64,000 nucleotides of DNA from Paracoccaceae bacterium (GTDB lineage: Bacteria > Pseudomonadota > Alphaproteobacteria > Rhodobacterales > Rhodobacteraceae), in contig WLWX01000001.1 in NCBI GenBank assembly GCA_012103375.1, positions 1,974,501 to 2,038,500 on the forward strand, written 5' to 3'. Every line of letters begins with the position of its first letter. The first letter of the stretch is position 1. Below are positions 16,092 through 25,375 of the stretch, piece by piece. The notes under the pieces were generated by a model, which searched no databases, was not told the origin of the DNA, and saw only the letters and a list, made by a program, of their open reading frames with translations. The position numbers were made by a program, and so were the translations under genes.

Positions 16092-17753
16092 TCAACCCAG
16101 CAGGCGGCGCGCGATGACCTGGGCCTGGATTTCGGCGGCGCCTTCGAAGATCGACAGGATGCGCGCGTCACACAGCACCCGGCTGATCGGGTATTCCAAT
16201 GCGAAGCCGTTGCCGCCGTGGATCTGCACGCCGTTATCGGCAGCCGCCCAAGCAACGCGGGCCGCCAGCAGTTTGGCCATCCCCGCTTCAAGATCGCAGC
16301 GCCGTCCGCCGTCTTTTTCCCGCGCAGCATGATAGGACAGCTGGCGCGCCACGGTAATTTCGACCGCCATCATCGCGATTTTTCCGGCAACGCGCGGGAA
16401 GGCAAGCAGTTGCTGGCCGAACTGGCGGCGCTCTTGCGCATAGCTGAGCGATAGATCGAGCGCGGATTGCGCCACGCCGATGGCCCGTGCGGCGGTCTGG
16501 ATGCGGGCGCTTTCAAACGTGCGCATCAGTTGTTTGAAGCCCTGGCCTTCGGCACCGCCCAGCAACCCGTCTTCGGCCACGGCGAAACCGTCGAACGCCA
16601 GCTCATATTCCTTCATGCCGCGATAACCGAGGACCTCGATCTCGCCCCCGGTAATTCCGGGGTCAGGGAAGGGGTCGCTATCGGTTCCCGGTGTCTTTTC
16701 GGCCAGGAACATCGACAACCCGCGATAGTCGCTGCTGTCCGGATCGGTGCGGGCCATGACGGCCATCACCCCGGCGCGGGCGGCGTGGGTGATCCAGGTT
16801 TTGTTGCCGGTGATCGACCAGCCGTCGCCGGTTTTCACGGCCCGCGTCGACAGCGCGCCCAGATCCGATCCGGTGTTGGGTTCGGTAAAGACCGCCGTTG
16901 GCAACACCTCGCCCGAGGCGATCAGCGGCAGCCAATGTGCCTTCTGTGCGTCGGTGCCGCCGCCCAGGATCAGCTCGGCCGCGATTTCTGAGCGGGTGCC
17001 AAGCGATCCGACACCGATCCAGCCGCGCGACAATTCCTCGGACACCACGCACATCGCTGTTTTCGACAGGCCGAAGCCGCCGTTATCTTCCGGGATGGTC
17101 AGGCCGAAGACGCCGAGCTCGGCCATTTCCGCAATGATCTCGGACGGGATCAGCGTGTCGGTAAGGTGCCAGTCGTGGGCGTGGGGGGTAATGCGTTCCT
17201 GCACGAAACGGCGGAATTGATCGCGGATCATCTCCATCTCGTCATCCAGCCCGCTGGCCCCGGCGGTGGCGTGCGCATTATCGGCGACCAGCGCGGCAAG
17301 GCGGGCGCGGGTGGCCTGAGTGTTGCCGCGTTGGCAAAGGGTCAGGATCGCCGGATCGTCCAGCGCTACGTCGATGCCGATGTCCGACAGCCGCGCAACC
17401 TCGCCCTGGCTGATCGGGATTCCCCCTTTGATCTGGCTGAGGTACTCCCCAAAGGCGATCTGATGGATCAACGATTCGGTTTCTGCAAAGCGGTCCTCAG
17501 CCCCAAGCCGTTCGGCCCAACCCTGCATCTGTTCCAGCGCCTGAACATAGGTCGCCATCCAGGCAAGGGCGTGGGCGGCGCATTGGTGCGCATCCAGCGC
17601 CGCGGCATCGACGCGCCCCTCAGCGCAGACGCGCGACTGGACCGCTTCGATGGCCTGTGCCTGCCAATCCAACAAGGGTTTTAGCGCGGCCCGCGTTAAC
17701 TCCAGAAGATCGGGAAGGATCAGGTTGTCGTCTTCTAGACCATCGCGCGGCAT
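16092..17753 (-). CDS. mcd: Acyl-CoA dehydrogenase, probable (2S)-methylsuccinyl-CoA dehydrogenase
   Basis: At 553 residues this is far longer than ordinary acyl-CoA dehydrogenases (about 380). The first 160 residues are an extra helical region, and the catalytic part starts near DEMEMIRDQFRRFV. FAD/substrate motifs are VFTEPNTGSDLGAL, KTWITHA and C-terminal SIFEGAAEIQ with the likely catalytic Glu. This architecture fits Mcd of the ethylmalonyl-CoA pathway, which oxidises methylsuccinyl-CoA to mesaconyl-CoA and passes electrons to ETF. MeaB, an adenosyltransferase and etfAB are also in this window. Another long acyl-CoA dehydrogenase is possible. Confidence 0.7.
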   Translation of the reverse strand: MPRDGLEDDNLILPDLLELTRAALKPLLDWQAQAIEAVQSRVCAEGRVDAAALDAHQCAAHALAWMATYVQALEQMQGWAERLGAEDRFAETESLIHQIAFGEYLSQIKGGIPISQGEVARLSDIGIDVALDDPAILTLCQRGNTQATRARLAALVADNAHATAGASGLDDEMEMIRDQFRRFVQERITPHAHDWHLTDTLIPSEIIAEMAELGVFGLTIPEDNGGFGLSKTAMCVVSEELSRGWIGVGSLGTRSEIAAELILGGGTDAQKAHWLPLIASGEVLPTAVFTEPNTGSDLGALSTRAVKTGDGWSITGNKTWITHAARAGVMAVMARTDPDSSDYRGLSMFLAEKTPGTDSDPFPDPGITGGEIEVLGYRGMKEYELAFDGFAVAEDGLLGGAEGQGFKQLMRTFESARIQTAARAIGVAQSALDLSLSYAQERRQFGQQLLAFPRVAGKIAMMAVEITVARQLSYHAAREKDGGRRCDLEAGMAKLLAARVAWAAADNGVQIHGGNGFALEYPISRVLCDARILSIFEGAAEIQAQVIARRLLG

Positions 17754-18081
17754 GGCAATTCACCCAGGTTTCTGCGTTTGCGAAGCTCTAGAATGTTTGC
17801 AGGCGCAGCGCAACATGATTTCAAAATTCGCCGCGTTCATGCACGAAAAGTACCACGACGACGTGTCGCGCGGCTGGGTTGATCCGACAGAAGGGGCCGC
17901 AGGAACCGGGCTTTGATGTTCGATTCGTGCAAAAGTGCGGCAATTCAGCCATTGCTAACCAAAATCGTCGCCTGATGCATGCCCGGATGGCGGGTGATTC
18001 GCGAATTGGGTTGATTAGGCAGGCTGGCGGCACAATGATGTGCAAAAAGCAGGTATTGAGAGCAGTTAAGGGGAAAGTCCC
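17754..18081. other. Intergenic region upstream of chvI, no gene seen
   Basis: These 328 bases separate the Mcd-like gene and chvI, which are divergent, so both promoters must lie here. No convincing reading frame, RNA gene or known operator was recognised. The segment near 18065-18075 (AGTTAAGGGGAAAGTCCC before ATG 18082) supplies the chvI ribosome-binding site. The pckA gene, often divergent from chvI in related genomes, is not present. Confidence 0.6.
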
Positions 18082-18355
18082 ATGTCACGCATTGCACTTG
18101 TGGACGACGACAGGAACATCCTGACGTCGGTATCCATGACACTAGAGGCCGAAGGTTTCGAGGTTGAAACCTACAACGATGGCCAGGCCGCGCTGGACGC
18201 GTTCAACAAGAAACTGCCGGATATGGCGGTGTTCGACATCAAGATGCCCCGCATGGATGGCATGGATCTGCTGCAGCGGGTGCGCCAGAAATCCAACATG
18301 CCGGTGATCTTCCTAACCTCGAAAGATGATGAGATTGACGAGGTTCTGGGCCTTA

Positions 18356-19408
18356 AAGCGTTTCGGCTTGAACCTGAATCGCGAGGGATTCCCTTGAGAC
18401 CTGATCTGTGATTCATCCTGTTTGGGAGGATGGATCATGTCAGCACCTTTGCCATCTGCGCTTCGGATACGGTTTCAGAGATACATTGAAGAAGGGTTGA
18501 GCGGGCGCGCGGCGGCGTTGCGGTTGAAGCTGTCGCCTGCCACAGGCGCGCGGTGGGCGCGTCAGGTGAGGATGAAGGGTCATGCGGAACCTGCCCGGCA
18601 GGGACCGCCGCGCGGCAAGGGAAAGCTGGCTCCGCATCGGGAATTCTTTGAGGAGTTGATCGCACAAGACCCTGACATCACGCTCTTTGAGTTGCGTAAT
18701 GCGCTGGCCGATGCAGAGGGTGTGCGGGTGCATCACTCCTCCATCGCCAACCTTCTGTCCCGGCTCGGCTTCACGTACAAAAAAAGTCGCTGGTCGCAAC
18801 CGAGCGCCGCCGCGCCAAGGTAAGGCAGCAACGGGCCGACTGGTTCAGATACCGCTCGCCAGCCATTGCGACCTTTCCTGAGCGCGTTGTCTTTATTGAC
18901 GAAACCGCAGTGAAGACAAACCTCACGCGCCTACGCGGCAGAGCCAAGCGCGGTAAGCGCCTGACGATGGATGCGCCCTTCGGAAGCTGGGGAACCCAAA
19001 CCTTGATCGCGGGCCTGACCCAAGGCGCGCTGATCGCACCTTGGGTCATCAAGGGAGCGATAGATGGCCCCGCCTTCGCGGCCTACATCCGCGAAGTGCT
19101 GGTCCCCGAGATCAACCCCGGCACTGTCGTCATTCTCGACAACCTGGCAACCCACCGGAATAAGGAGGCGACGCAGGCTTTACGCAATCACGGCTGCTGG
19201 TTCCTTTACCTGCCACCGTACTCGCCCGACCTGAATCCCATCGAGCAGGCCTTCTCTAAACTGAAAGCCCATTTGCGACGGATCGGGGCCAGGTCCTTTA
19301 CCCAGGTCTTCGAAGCAATCGGAGCAATCTGCGATCTCTACGACCCAGTAGAATGCTGGAACTACTTTAAGGCCGCCGGATATGTCTCAGGTTAATGTCG
19401 AAACGCTT
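18356..19408 (+). mobile_element. IS630-family insertion sequence, copy 1
   Basis: This 1053-bp element is flanked by TA on both sides (18354-18355 and 19409-19410). Terminal inverted repeats read inward: AAGCGTTTCGGCTTGAACCTGA on the left against AAGCGTTTCGACATTAACCTGA on the right, shown here with 4 mismatches or fewer. An identical-looking copy lies at 53553-54605, exactly 35,197 bp away. It encodes one transposase through two overlapping frames. Confidence 0.92.
18437..19395 (+). CDS. IS630-family transposase (two frames joined by frameshift)
   Basis: Frame 1 (18437-18823) carries the helix-turn-helix DNA-binding half (EEGLSGRAAALRLKLSPATGARW). A run of seven A at 18779-18785 precedes the move to the -1 frame, which continues through FIDETAVKTN (first catalytic Asp), VVILDNLATHRN (second Asp) and PYSPDLNPIEQAFSKLK (catalytic Glu). 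This DDE order and the A7 slip site are typical of IS630 elements that make transposase by programmed frameshifting or transcript slippage. ATG 18437 follows GGGAGGA. Confidence 0.88.
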
Positions 19409-19838
19409 TAGGATGGGCGCGGACGACTACGTCAAGAAACCGTTTTCGCAGCGTCTGCTGGTGGAACGCATCCGATCGCTGTTGCGCCGCCAGGAGGTTT
19501 TGGAAAGCGACAAGGGGCCCGAGCCCGAGGTCGGCCAGATCCTGCAGCGGGGCGAACTGTCGATGGACCCGCTGCGCCACGCGGTCAGCTGGAAAGGGCG
19601 CGACGTGTCGTTGACGGTCACCTAATTCCTGCTGTTGCAGGCGCTGGCGCAACGTCCGGGCTTTGTCAAAAGCCGTGACCAGTTGATGGATGTGGCCTAT
19701 GATGATCAGGTCTATGTGGATGACCGGACAATCGACAGCCACATCAAACGCCTGCGCAAGAAGCTGCGCAGTGTTGACGATGACTTCTCGGCGATCGAAA
19801 CGCTGTACGGCATCGGATACAGATACAACGAGGAATAG

Positions 19839-21578
19839 ATGTCGCTGGTATCGGGCATAGGCGGTTCGGGCCGCAAGGCCCGCCGCAACGCAGAACAGGA
19901 CGATCCAGAAGTCGTACTGGGCGAAGACTGGGTTGCGCCCGATGCTGCGGTGCGTGGCGATCTGGCGGAACGGCGGGACCGGCGCGGCCTGATCTCGATC
20001 AATCGTTCGCCGCTGGCGCGCAAAATCATCTCATTCAATATGGTTGCGATCGTGGTGCTGGTCGCGGGTATCCTCTATCTCAAACCGTTCCGCGAAGGCG
20101 TCGTCTATCAGCGTGACATCGGACTGGTGGTCGAAGCCGAATTGCTGAGTGATGTGATCGCCGCCCACCTGGCTGGCGCGGAGGGCGATGCGTCTGCCGG
20201 GCTTGCGACGGTTTTTGAAAGCTTCGTGCCGCCTTCGACGAACCGGGTGCATTTGTTCGACGCCGATGGCGCACTGGTTGCGACCGTCGGCGACCATGCA
20301 GACCCGGATGCGGTACAGAACATGTTCCCGCAGCCCGACGTCGGCTCGACACTGATCACGGATTTCCTGCGCTTGTCCTGGGACACATTGCGCCAATTGG
20401 TCGGCAGCGAAGCAGGCGGGCCGGGCGGAGAGGGTGTCGGGCCAAGCGTGCCAGAGTTGAAGCCCCTGGTCGAGATGGTGCTGAAATCGGCCAACGGGGC
20501 GTATTCCGATGGAAATCGGCCCAATCCGATCGAATTTGCCGTCGCCGCACCGATCATGCAGGGCAATCAGGTCGTCGGCGCGGTGGCCGTGGTCAGTGCT
20601 GCAGCGCAAATCGACCGCCTGGTACGGGCCGAGCGTGAGCAGGTATTGCAGATGTTTGTGATCGCCGCCCTTGTTTCGATCGGGCTGAGCTTGGTTCTGG
20701 CGTCAACCATTGCCAACCCGCTGTGCGATCTGGCCGCCGCCGCAGAAGTCGGGCAAGAGCGTAATTCGAACAAACTACGTCAGACCCGGATTCGTATCCC
20801 CGACCTCAGCGCGCGCCCGGATGAGATTGGTCGCCTGTCACGCGCCCTGCGCGGGATGGTCTCGGCGCTCTATGACCGGATTGATGCCAACGAACAATTT
20901 GCCGCGGACGTGGCGCATGAAATCAAGAATCCGCTGGCCTCACTGCGTTCGGCGGTGGGCACGCTGCGTGTCGCCAAGAAACCGGAACATCAGGTGCGCC
21001 TGATGGATGTGATCGACCACGATGTGAAACGGCTGGACCGGCTGGTCAGCGACATCTCCAATGCCTCGCGACTGGACAGTGAGCTGGTGCGCGAAGACGA
21101 AGAAACATTTGACCTGCTCAACATGATTTCGACGCTGGTGGAACATCTGGCATTCGAGGCGAAGGAAAAAGGCGTCGATTTCATATCGGATCTGCCGCCC
21201 GAGCCGATTCAGATTCACGGGCTTGAGGCACGCCTGGCGCAGGTGTTCGTCAATCTGGTTTCAAACGCCACCAGCTTTTGCGAAGAAGGCGACGCGATCC
21301 GGATCTGGGCGCGGCGGCGCGAAAACCGGGTGCTGATCGTGGTCGAAGACACCGGCCCCGGCATCCCCGAAGAAGCGCTGGGCAAGATCTTCAACCGGTT
21401 TTATTCCGAACGCCCGGTCTCTCAGTTCGGCAACAACTCGGGCCTGGGTCTGGCGATTTCAAAGCAGATTGTCGAAGCCCATGGCGGCGTGATCTGGGCC
21501 GAGAATATCCGCGCCGCCGACGCCGATGCCTTTGCTGACCCGCTTGGCGCGCGCTTCGTTGTTGGTTTGCCGCTTTGA
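19839..21578 (+). CDS. chvG: Sensor histidine kinase ChvG
   Basis: The 579-residue membrane kinase is full length for the family. A cytoplasmic lead is followed by TM1 (about 65-83, MVAIVVLVAGILYL), a periplasmic sensor domain to about 265, TM2 (MFVIAALVSIGLSLVLAST) and a HAMP-like linker. The H-box is FAADVAHEIKNPLAS with His360, the N-box NLVSNATSF, and the ATP lid VEDTGPGIPEEAL and GLGLAISKQIVEAHGG. It starts at ATG 19839, right after the chvI stop. Its cognate regulator gene upstream is broken, so it may be orphaned, and IS polarity could lower its expression. Confidence 0.92.
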   Translation: MSLVSGIGGSGRKARRNAEQDDPEVVLGEDWVAPDAAVRGDLAERRDRRGLISINRSPLARKIISFNMVAIVVLVAGILYLKPFREGVVYQRDIGLVVEAELLSDVIAAHLAGAEGDASAGLATVFESFVPPSTNRVHLFDADGALVATVGDHADPDAVQNMFPQPDVGSTLITDFLRLSWDTLRQLVGSEAGGPGGEGVGPSVPELKPLVEMVLKSANGAYSDGNRPNPIEFAVAAPIMQGNQVVGAVAVVSAAAQIDRLVRAEREQVLQMFVIAALVSIGLSLVLASTIANPLCDLAAAAEVGQERNSNKLRQTRIRIPDLSARPDEIGRLSRALRGMVSALYDRIDANEQFAADVAHEIKNPLASLRSAVGTLRVAKKPEHQVRLMDVIDHDVKRLDRLVSDISNASRLDSELVREDEETFDLLNMISTLVEHLAFEAKEKGVDFISDLPPEPIQIHGLEARLAQVFVNLVSNATSFCEEGDAIRIWARRRENRVLIVVEDTGPGIPEEALGKIFNRFYSERPVSQFGNNSGLGLAISKQIVEAHGGVIWAENIRAADADAFADPLGARFVVGLPL

Positions 21579-22048
21579 TGTCGCGCGATGGCGTCCCGCG
21601 CGATCAATTGCAAAACACATATGTCGGGCAGATTAGTCTCCACGCAAGTGCCGTTGCCGTTGGAACCGCCGGATTGCTGATCACCGGCACATCAGGGTCG
21701 GGGAAATCCGCGCTGGCGCTGACGCTCATGTCGATGGGCGCGCGCCTTGTCGCCGACGACTGCGTCCTCGTTGCGCGGCCCGACGAAGGCCCGCCACTTG
21801 CCAGCGCGCCAAAGCGGCTTTTCGGCCTGATTGAGGCGCGCGGGATCGGCCTGATCAACGTTAAGGCGCAGGCGTCAATTATGCTTCGCGCAATGGTTGA
21901 TATGGACGTGGTCGAAGACCAGCGGCTGCCGCCGCGTCGCGATGAACTGGTGCTGGACTACCCGCTGCGCCTGTTTCACAAGGTCGAGAGTGCGCATTTC
22001 GCGCCGGCCCTGATGCACTATCTGAGGTCTGAAACCGATGAGCTGTGA
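21575..22048 (+). CDS. hprK: HPr kinase/phosphorylase, short alphaproteobacterial form
   Basis: The 157-residue protein is only the catalytic half of HprK; the N-terminal domain of the 310-residue Firmicute enzyme is missing, as usual in alphaproteobacteria. The Walker A motif is GTSGSGKSAL and the family block is LFGLIEARGIGLINV. It phosphorylates or dephosphorylates the regulatory serine of HPr, whose gene lies three genes downstream. It overlaps chvG by 4 bp, linking envelope sensing and the nitrogen-type PTS in one transcript. Confidence 0.92.
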   Translation: MMSRDGVPRDQLQNTYVGQISLHASAVAVGTAGLLITGTSGSGKSALALTLMSMGARLVADDCVLVARPDEGPPLASAPKRLFGLIEARGIGLINVKAQASIMLRAMVDMDVVEDQRLPPRRDELVLDYPLRLFHKVESAHFAPALMHYLRSETDEL

Positions 22049-22060
22049 AACCGACAGAAC

Positions 22061-22978
22061 GTGACCCAGAACCCCGCCATATCCAATGCCGGAATGCGCC
22101 TGGTATTCGTGACTGGCCCGTCCGGCGCGGGACGGGCGACCGCGATCAACGCGCTGGAAGATCTGGGGTATGAGGCGATCGACAATCTTCCGCTGGCGAT
22201 GGTGCCGCGCCTGCTGCATGGGCCGCCGCCCGAACGCCCGCTGGCGCTTGGCATAGACGCCAGAACGCGCGATTTCTCGCCCCGGCTGATGCTGGAAACG
22301 ATTGCCGATCTTCGCGCACAGGGCGGGTTGCGGATCGATGTGCTGTTCCTTGACAGCAGTGACGATGTCCTTCTGCGCCGGTTTTCCGAAACGCGGCGTC
22401 GCCATCCGCTTGCGCCTGACAGCGACCCGGCCAGTGGCATCGCGGATGAACGCGCCCTGCTGGGCCCGGTGCGCACGGCCGCAGATATTCTGGTCGATAC
22501 ATCCGACCTCAGCCCGCATGCATTGCGCGCCGAAATTGGAAACTGGTTCGGTGGCAACAGCCGCAGCGGTACGGCGTTGTCCGTGACGGTACAATCGTTC
22601 AGCTATAAACGCGGCATGCCACGCGGGCTGGATATGGCTCTGGATGTTCGGTTTTTGACCAACCCTTACTGGGATGCAGAGTTGCGCCCCCTGGACGGTC
22701 GGGCCGAGGCGGTCGCCAAACACATCGCCGCCGATCCCAGGTTTTCGGATTTCTTTGACAAGATGTCAGGGCTGGTAACCTCGCTCCTGCCGGCCTATCG
22801 GGACGAGGGGAAGGCGCATTTTTCGGTCGGCTTTGGATGCACCGGCGGGCAACACAGATCGGTGTTTGTTGCCCAATTGCTGGCCAAGACGCTTGCAGCG
22901 GACGGGTGGCAGGTGTCTATTCGCCATGAAGAGTTGGAGCGCCGCGGCGGCGGCGCTGACAGTCGGGGTTCGGTTTGA
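22061..22978 (+). CDS. rapZ: RapZ/YvcJ-type nucleotide-binding protein (RNase adapter)
   Basis: The 305-residue protein has an N-terminal P-loop domain and the C-terminal RapZ domain ([19 protein letters not shown]). In the Walker [12 protein letters not shown] the usual GK is GR, so ATP binding may be altered. In E. coli RapZ guides RNase E to the GlmZ sRNA; in alphaproteobacteria the gene travels with hprK and the PTS genes and its role is less clear. The first codon used is GTG 22061, 12 bp after hprK. The end overlaps the EIIA gene. Confidence 0.88.
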   Translation: MTQNPAISNAGMRLVFVTGPSGAGRATAINALEDLGYEAIDNLPLAMVPRLLHGPPPERPLALGIDARTRDFSPRLMLETIADLRAQGGLRIDVLFLDSSDDVLLRRFSETRRRHPLAPDSDPASGIADERALLGPVRTAADILVDTSDLSPHALRAEIGNWFGGNSRSGTALSVTVQSFSYKRGMPRGLDMALDVRFLTNPYWDAELRPLDGRAEAVAKHIAADPRFSDFFDKMSGLVTSLLPAYRDEGKAHFSVGFGCTGGQHRSVFVAQLLAKTLAADGWQVSIRHEELERRGGGADSRGSV

Positions 22979-23367
22979 TCGGAGTTGTGATCGTCGCACA
23001 TGGCGGGCTGGCGCGGGAATACCTGGCGGCGGTCGAACATGTTGTGGGGGCGCAGCCGGGCGTTCAGGCGATCTCAATCGAACCCGATGATGACCGGGAT
23101 GCCAAACAGTCCGAGATCTGTTCGGCAGCCGATGCTGTGGATACCGGCGACGGGGTGGTTGTGGTGACGGATATGTTAGGTGGTTCCCCCTCGAACCTAT
23201 CGCTACGGGCTTGCAATCCGACAAACCGGCAGATCGTTTACGGGGCCAATTTGCCGATGTTGATCAAACTGGCCAAGTCGCGCCATAAACCTGTGGCCGA
23301 AGCGGTGGCATCCGCCCTGGCGGCGGGGCGCAAATACATCGACAGCTTTGCCGGATCATCGGTCTAG
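22975..23367 (+). CDS. PTS EIIA component, mannose-type
   Basis: The 130-residue EIIA-Man domain has phospho-acceptor His9 in VIVAHGGLA and the family block [13 protein letters not shown]. No EIIB or EIIC partner is here, so it is a regulatory rather than transporting EIIA, as in the alphaproteobacterial PTS-Ntr. The start is TTG 22975, overlapping the rapZ stop (TTGA). HPr follows at once. Confidence 0.88.
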   Translation: MIGVVIVAHGGLAREYLAAVEHVVGAQPGVQAISIEPDDDRDAKQSEICSAADAVDTGDGVVVVTDMLGGSPSNLSLRACNPTNRQIVYGANLPMLIKLAKSRHKPVAEAVASALAAGRKYIDSFAGSSV

Positions 23368-23371
23368 CGCG

Positions 23372-23650
23372 GTGGCGGAACCTGTCCAGATCACGCTGAA
23401 GATCATCAATGAAAAAGGGCTCCACGCGCGTGCCTCGGCCAAACTGGTCGAAACGGTTGAACAGTTTGAGGCCGAGGCGCTGGTCAGCAAGGACGGGATG
23501 GAGGCCACCGGCGACAGCATCATGGGCCTGTTGATGCTGGGCGCGTCGCGCGGCACATCGATAGACGTGCGTATCACCGGCACACAGGCATCCGAATTGG
23601 CCGAGGCGCTGCAGGCATTGGTGTCCGATTATTTCGGCGAGGGCATGTAG
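23372..23650 (+). CDS. ptsH: Phosphocarrier protein HPr
   Basis: The 92-residue HPr passes phosphate from enzyme I to EIIA proteins. The active His is His18 in KGLHARAS, and the regulatory Ser49 in GDSIMGLLML is the expected target of HprK. GTG 23372 is preferred over an in-frame TTG at 23348 because it comes just after the EIIA stop and gives the usual length. It is the last gene of the chvIG-hprK-rapZ-EIIA-HPr block. No enzyme I gene is in the window. Confidence 0.92.
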   Translation: MAEPVQITLKIINEKGLHARASAKLVETVEQFEAEALVSKDGMEATGDSIMGLLMLGASRGTSIDVRITGTQASELAEALQALVSDYFGEGM

Positions 23651-23664
23651 CCGCCGCCCGCACC

Positions 23665-24540
23665 TCAGCGCGTCGGGACCGGTGTTTCCCCGCGATAATC
23701 GTAAAACCCACGCTTCGATTTGCGGCCCAGCCAGCCAGCCTCTACATATTTTGTCAGCAACGGGCAGGGACGGTATTTGGTATCGGCAAGACCGTCGTGC
23801 AGCACGTTCATGATCGCAAGGCAGGTGTCCAGCCCGATGAAATCAGCCAGTTCCAGCGGGCCCATCGGGTGGTTCGCGCCCAGTTTCATCGAGCTGTCAA
23901 TCGAGGCGACCGACCCGACGCCCTCGTACAGCGTATAGACCGCCTCGTTTATCATCGGCATCAGGATGCGGTTGACGATGAAGGCTGGGAAATCCTCGGC
24001 CGAGGCGGCGGTTTTTCCCAGACGCTCGACGACGCCGTGGCAGGCGGCGAAGGTTGCCTCATCCGTGGCGATGCCTCGGATCAGCTCCACCAGTTGCATC
24101 ACCGGGACGGGGTTCATGAAGTGGAACCCCATGAAGCGTTCGGGCCGGTCCGTGCGGCTGGCCAGACGGGTAATCGAAATCGACGAGGTGTTCGAGGTCA
24201 GGATCGTATCCTTGCCAAGATGCGGCACCAGATCTTCAAAGATCGCAACCTTGACGGCTTCGCGTTCGGTCGCCGCCTCGATGATCAGATCGGTTGCGCC
24301 AAGATCGGTCAGCGTTCCGGTGGTCTTGATACGGGCCAGCGCGTCGGATTTTTCATCCTCGGTCACCTTTTCGCGCGCAACCTGACGGTCGATATTGGCC
24401 CCGATGATCCCGTGCAGGGCATTCAGCGCGTCCGCGCTGGTGTCGGTCATCAGCACGTCATAGCCTGCAAGCGCCAACACATGGGCAATCCCGTTGCCCA
24501 TCTGCCCCGCCCCAACCACGCCGATCCGTTCGATTGTCAT
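23665..24540 (-). CDS. hbd: 3-hydroxybutyryl-CoA dehydrogenase
   Basis: The 291-residue NAD(P)-dependent enzyme interconverts acetoacetyl-CoA and 3-hydroxybutyryl-CoA. It has an N-terminal Rossmann motif, IGVVGAGQMGNGIAHV, and the signature ERFMGFHFMNPVPVMQLVE with the catalytic His. C-terminal ANHPMGPLELADFIGLD is typical of PaaH/Hbd. It lies downstream of etfB-etfA on the same strand, a usual Rhodobacterales grouping, but here two accessory genes are wedged between it and etfA. Confidence 0.9.
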   Translation of the reverse strand: MTIERIGVVGAGQMGNGIAHVLALAGYDVLMTDTSADALNALHGIIGANIDRQVAREKVTEDEKSDALARIKTTGTLTDLGATDLIIEAATEREAVKVAIFEDLVPHLGKDTILTSNTSSISITRLASRTDRPERFMGFHFMNPVPVMQLVELIRGIATDEATFAACHGVVERLGKTAASAEDFPAFIVNRILMPMINEAVYTLYEGVGSVASIDSSMKLGANHPMGPLELADFIGLDTCLAIMNVLHDGLADTKYRPCPLLTKYVEAGWLGRKSKRGFYDYRGETPVPTR

Positions 24541-24730
24541 CTGTTCGCGCCTTTTTCTGGGGTCGCGCAGAGTTTAGCTGCGCGCGCGGGCAGGTGGAAA
24601 CGGTTTTTAGGGGTGGGGTGGCTGGTCGGCAGACCGGTGCATCAGTTTGCCACCCCAGAGCCCGGGTTTTGTTCGTCACGAAATCTTCGGTCGATTTGCG
24701 GCCAGACGGGACAGAGCCGCCGTTCAATGC

Positions 24731-25375
24731 TTAAGCTAAGAAGAAGAACAATGGCACGGGGGCCACGGCACAAAAGACAACTGCCACGTAAGGCCAGAAT
24801 GGAATCAGCCGCGAAGCACCGGCGATGCATGCAAGGCCTCCTCCGCCTCCCAGAAGCGAGTTTCCCGGTGTATTGAGCGCCACGGCCAGCAATAAATATC
24901 TTTGCGAGATCAGTCGCCGACCCAGATTAGACGGCATTATCATTGAGAGTTTTCGCACGCGGTGATCCGGCTGGATATCACCAAGATCGGTGACAAAGTT
25001 TGCAGCCTTTGTCAGACCAAGCCAAACCAAAAGGCGTGCCAGAATGTGTGTAGGAACAAGTCTCGCGATGACAAAGGACAGGATCAACGCCCCGACCATG
25101 CCAAGGTATACCAGCGGTGCGATCTGGCCACCAAACAACAGGAGTAGTGCAAAGCCTATCTCCGCTCCGGGGACAAATGGAATGGCTGCAAGAACGACAA
25201 AGGCTATGAAAGCTGTCATCACAATTCGATGAATCATCGGCTCATTCATCGGGCGCATCTCTGGCACAGTGAGGTTCTTCAAAAGATCACCCAAGAACCA
25301 GCCACCCAAAAGCAGCAACCCGTAAAAGACGATTGCTTTTCGCTTTGCCCAAATCCCTTTCAAAAACGCGCGCAC
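24731..25375 (-). CDS. Hypothetical membrane protein (possible DedA/VTT-like)
   Basis: The 214-residue protein has about five hydrophobic segments (AIVFYGLLLLGGWFLG, MTAFIAFVVLAAIPFV, IGFALLLLFGGQIAPLVYLGMVGALILSFVI, YLLLAVALN and the C-terminal end). The layout F-x-P-x-x-E before the second helix pair and the Gly-rich NTPGNSLLGGGGGLA recall DedA/TVP38 (VTT) membrane proteins, but the match is loose. It overlaps the upstream secreted-protein gene at 25360, so the two are a pair. The function is unknown. Confidence 0.55.
   Translation of the reverse strand: MRAFLKGIWAKRKAIVFYGLLLLGGWFLGDLLKNLTVPEMRPMNEPMIHRIVMTAFIAFVVLAAIPFVPGAEIGFALLLLFGGQIAPLVYLGMVGALILSFVIARLVPTHILARLLVWLGLTKAANFVTDLGDIQPDHRVRKLSMIMPSNLGRRLISQRYLLLAVALNTPGNSLLGGGGGLACIAGASRLIPFWPYVAVVFCAVAPVPLFFFLA

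Larger units (their letters stand above)
18082..19838 (+). pseudogene. chvI: chvI response regulator, broken by IS630 and a nonsense codon
   Basis: The N-terminal receiver domain ([10 protein letters not shown], phospho-Asp in [11 protein letters not shown], then VIFLTSK) runs to DEVLGL. There an IS630 element (18356-19408) sits in a TA. Removing it with one TA restores LRMGADDYVKKPF in frame. Further on, TAA at 19623-19625 interrupts [17 protein letters not shown] where homologues have Glu, so one G-to-T change would explain it. The winged-helix end ([14 protein letters not shown] ... GIGYRYNEE) is otherwise intact. ChvI is the OmpR-type partner of ChvG, controlling envelope and acid responses. 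With both lesions no full regulator can be made. Confidence 0.9.

Noticed and set aside
19395-19625. Independent small gene for a DNA-binding response-regulator fragment
   Set aside because: It is the continuation of chvI after the IS element, begins inside the IS and ends at a nonsense codon.
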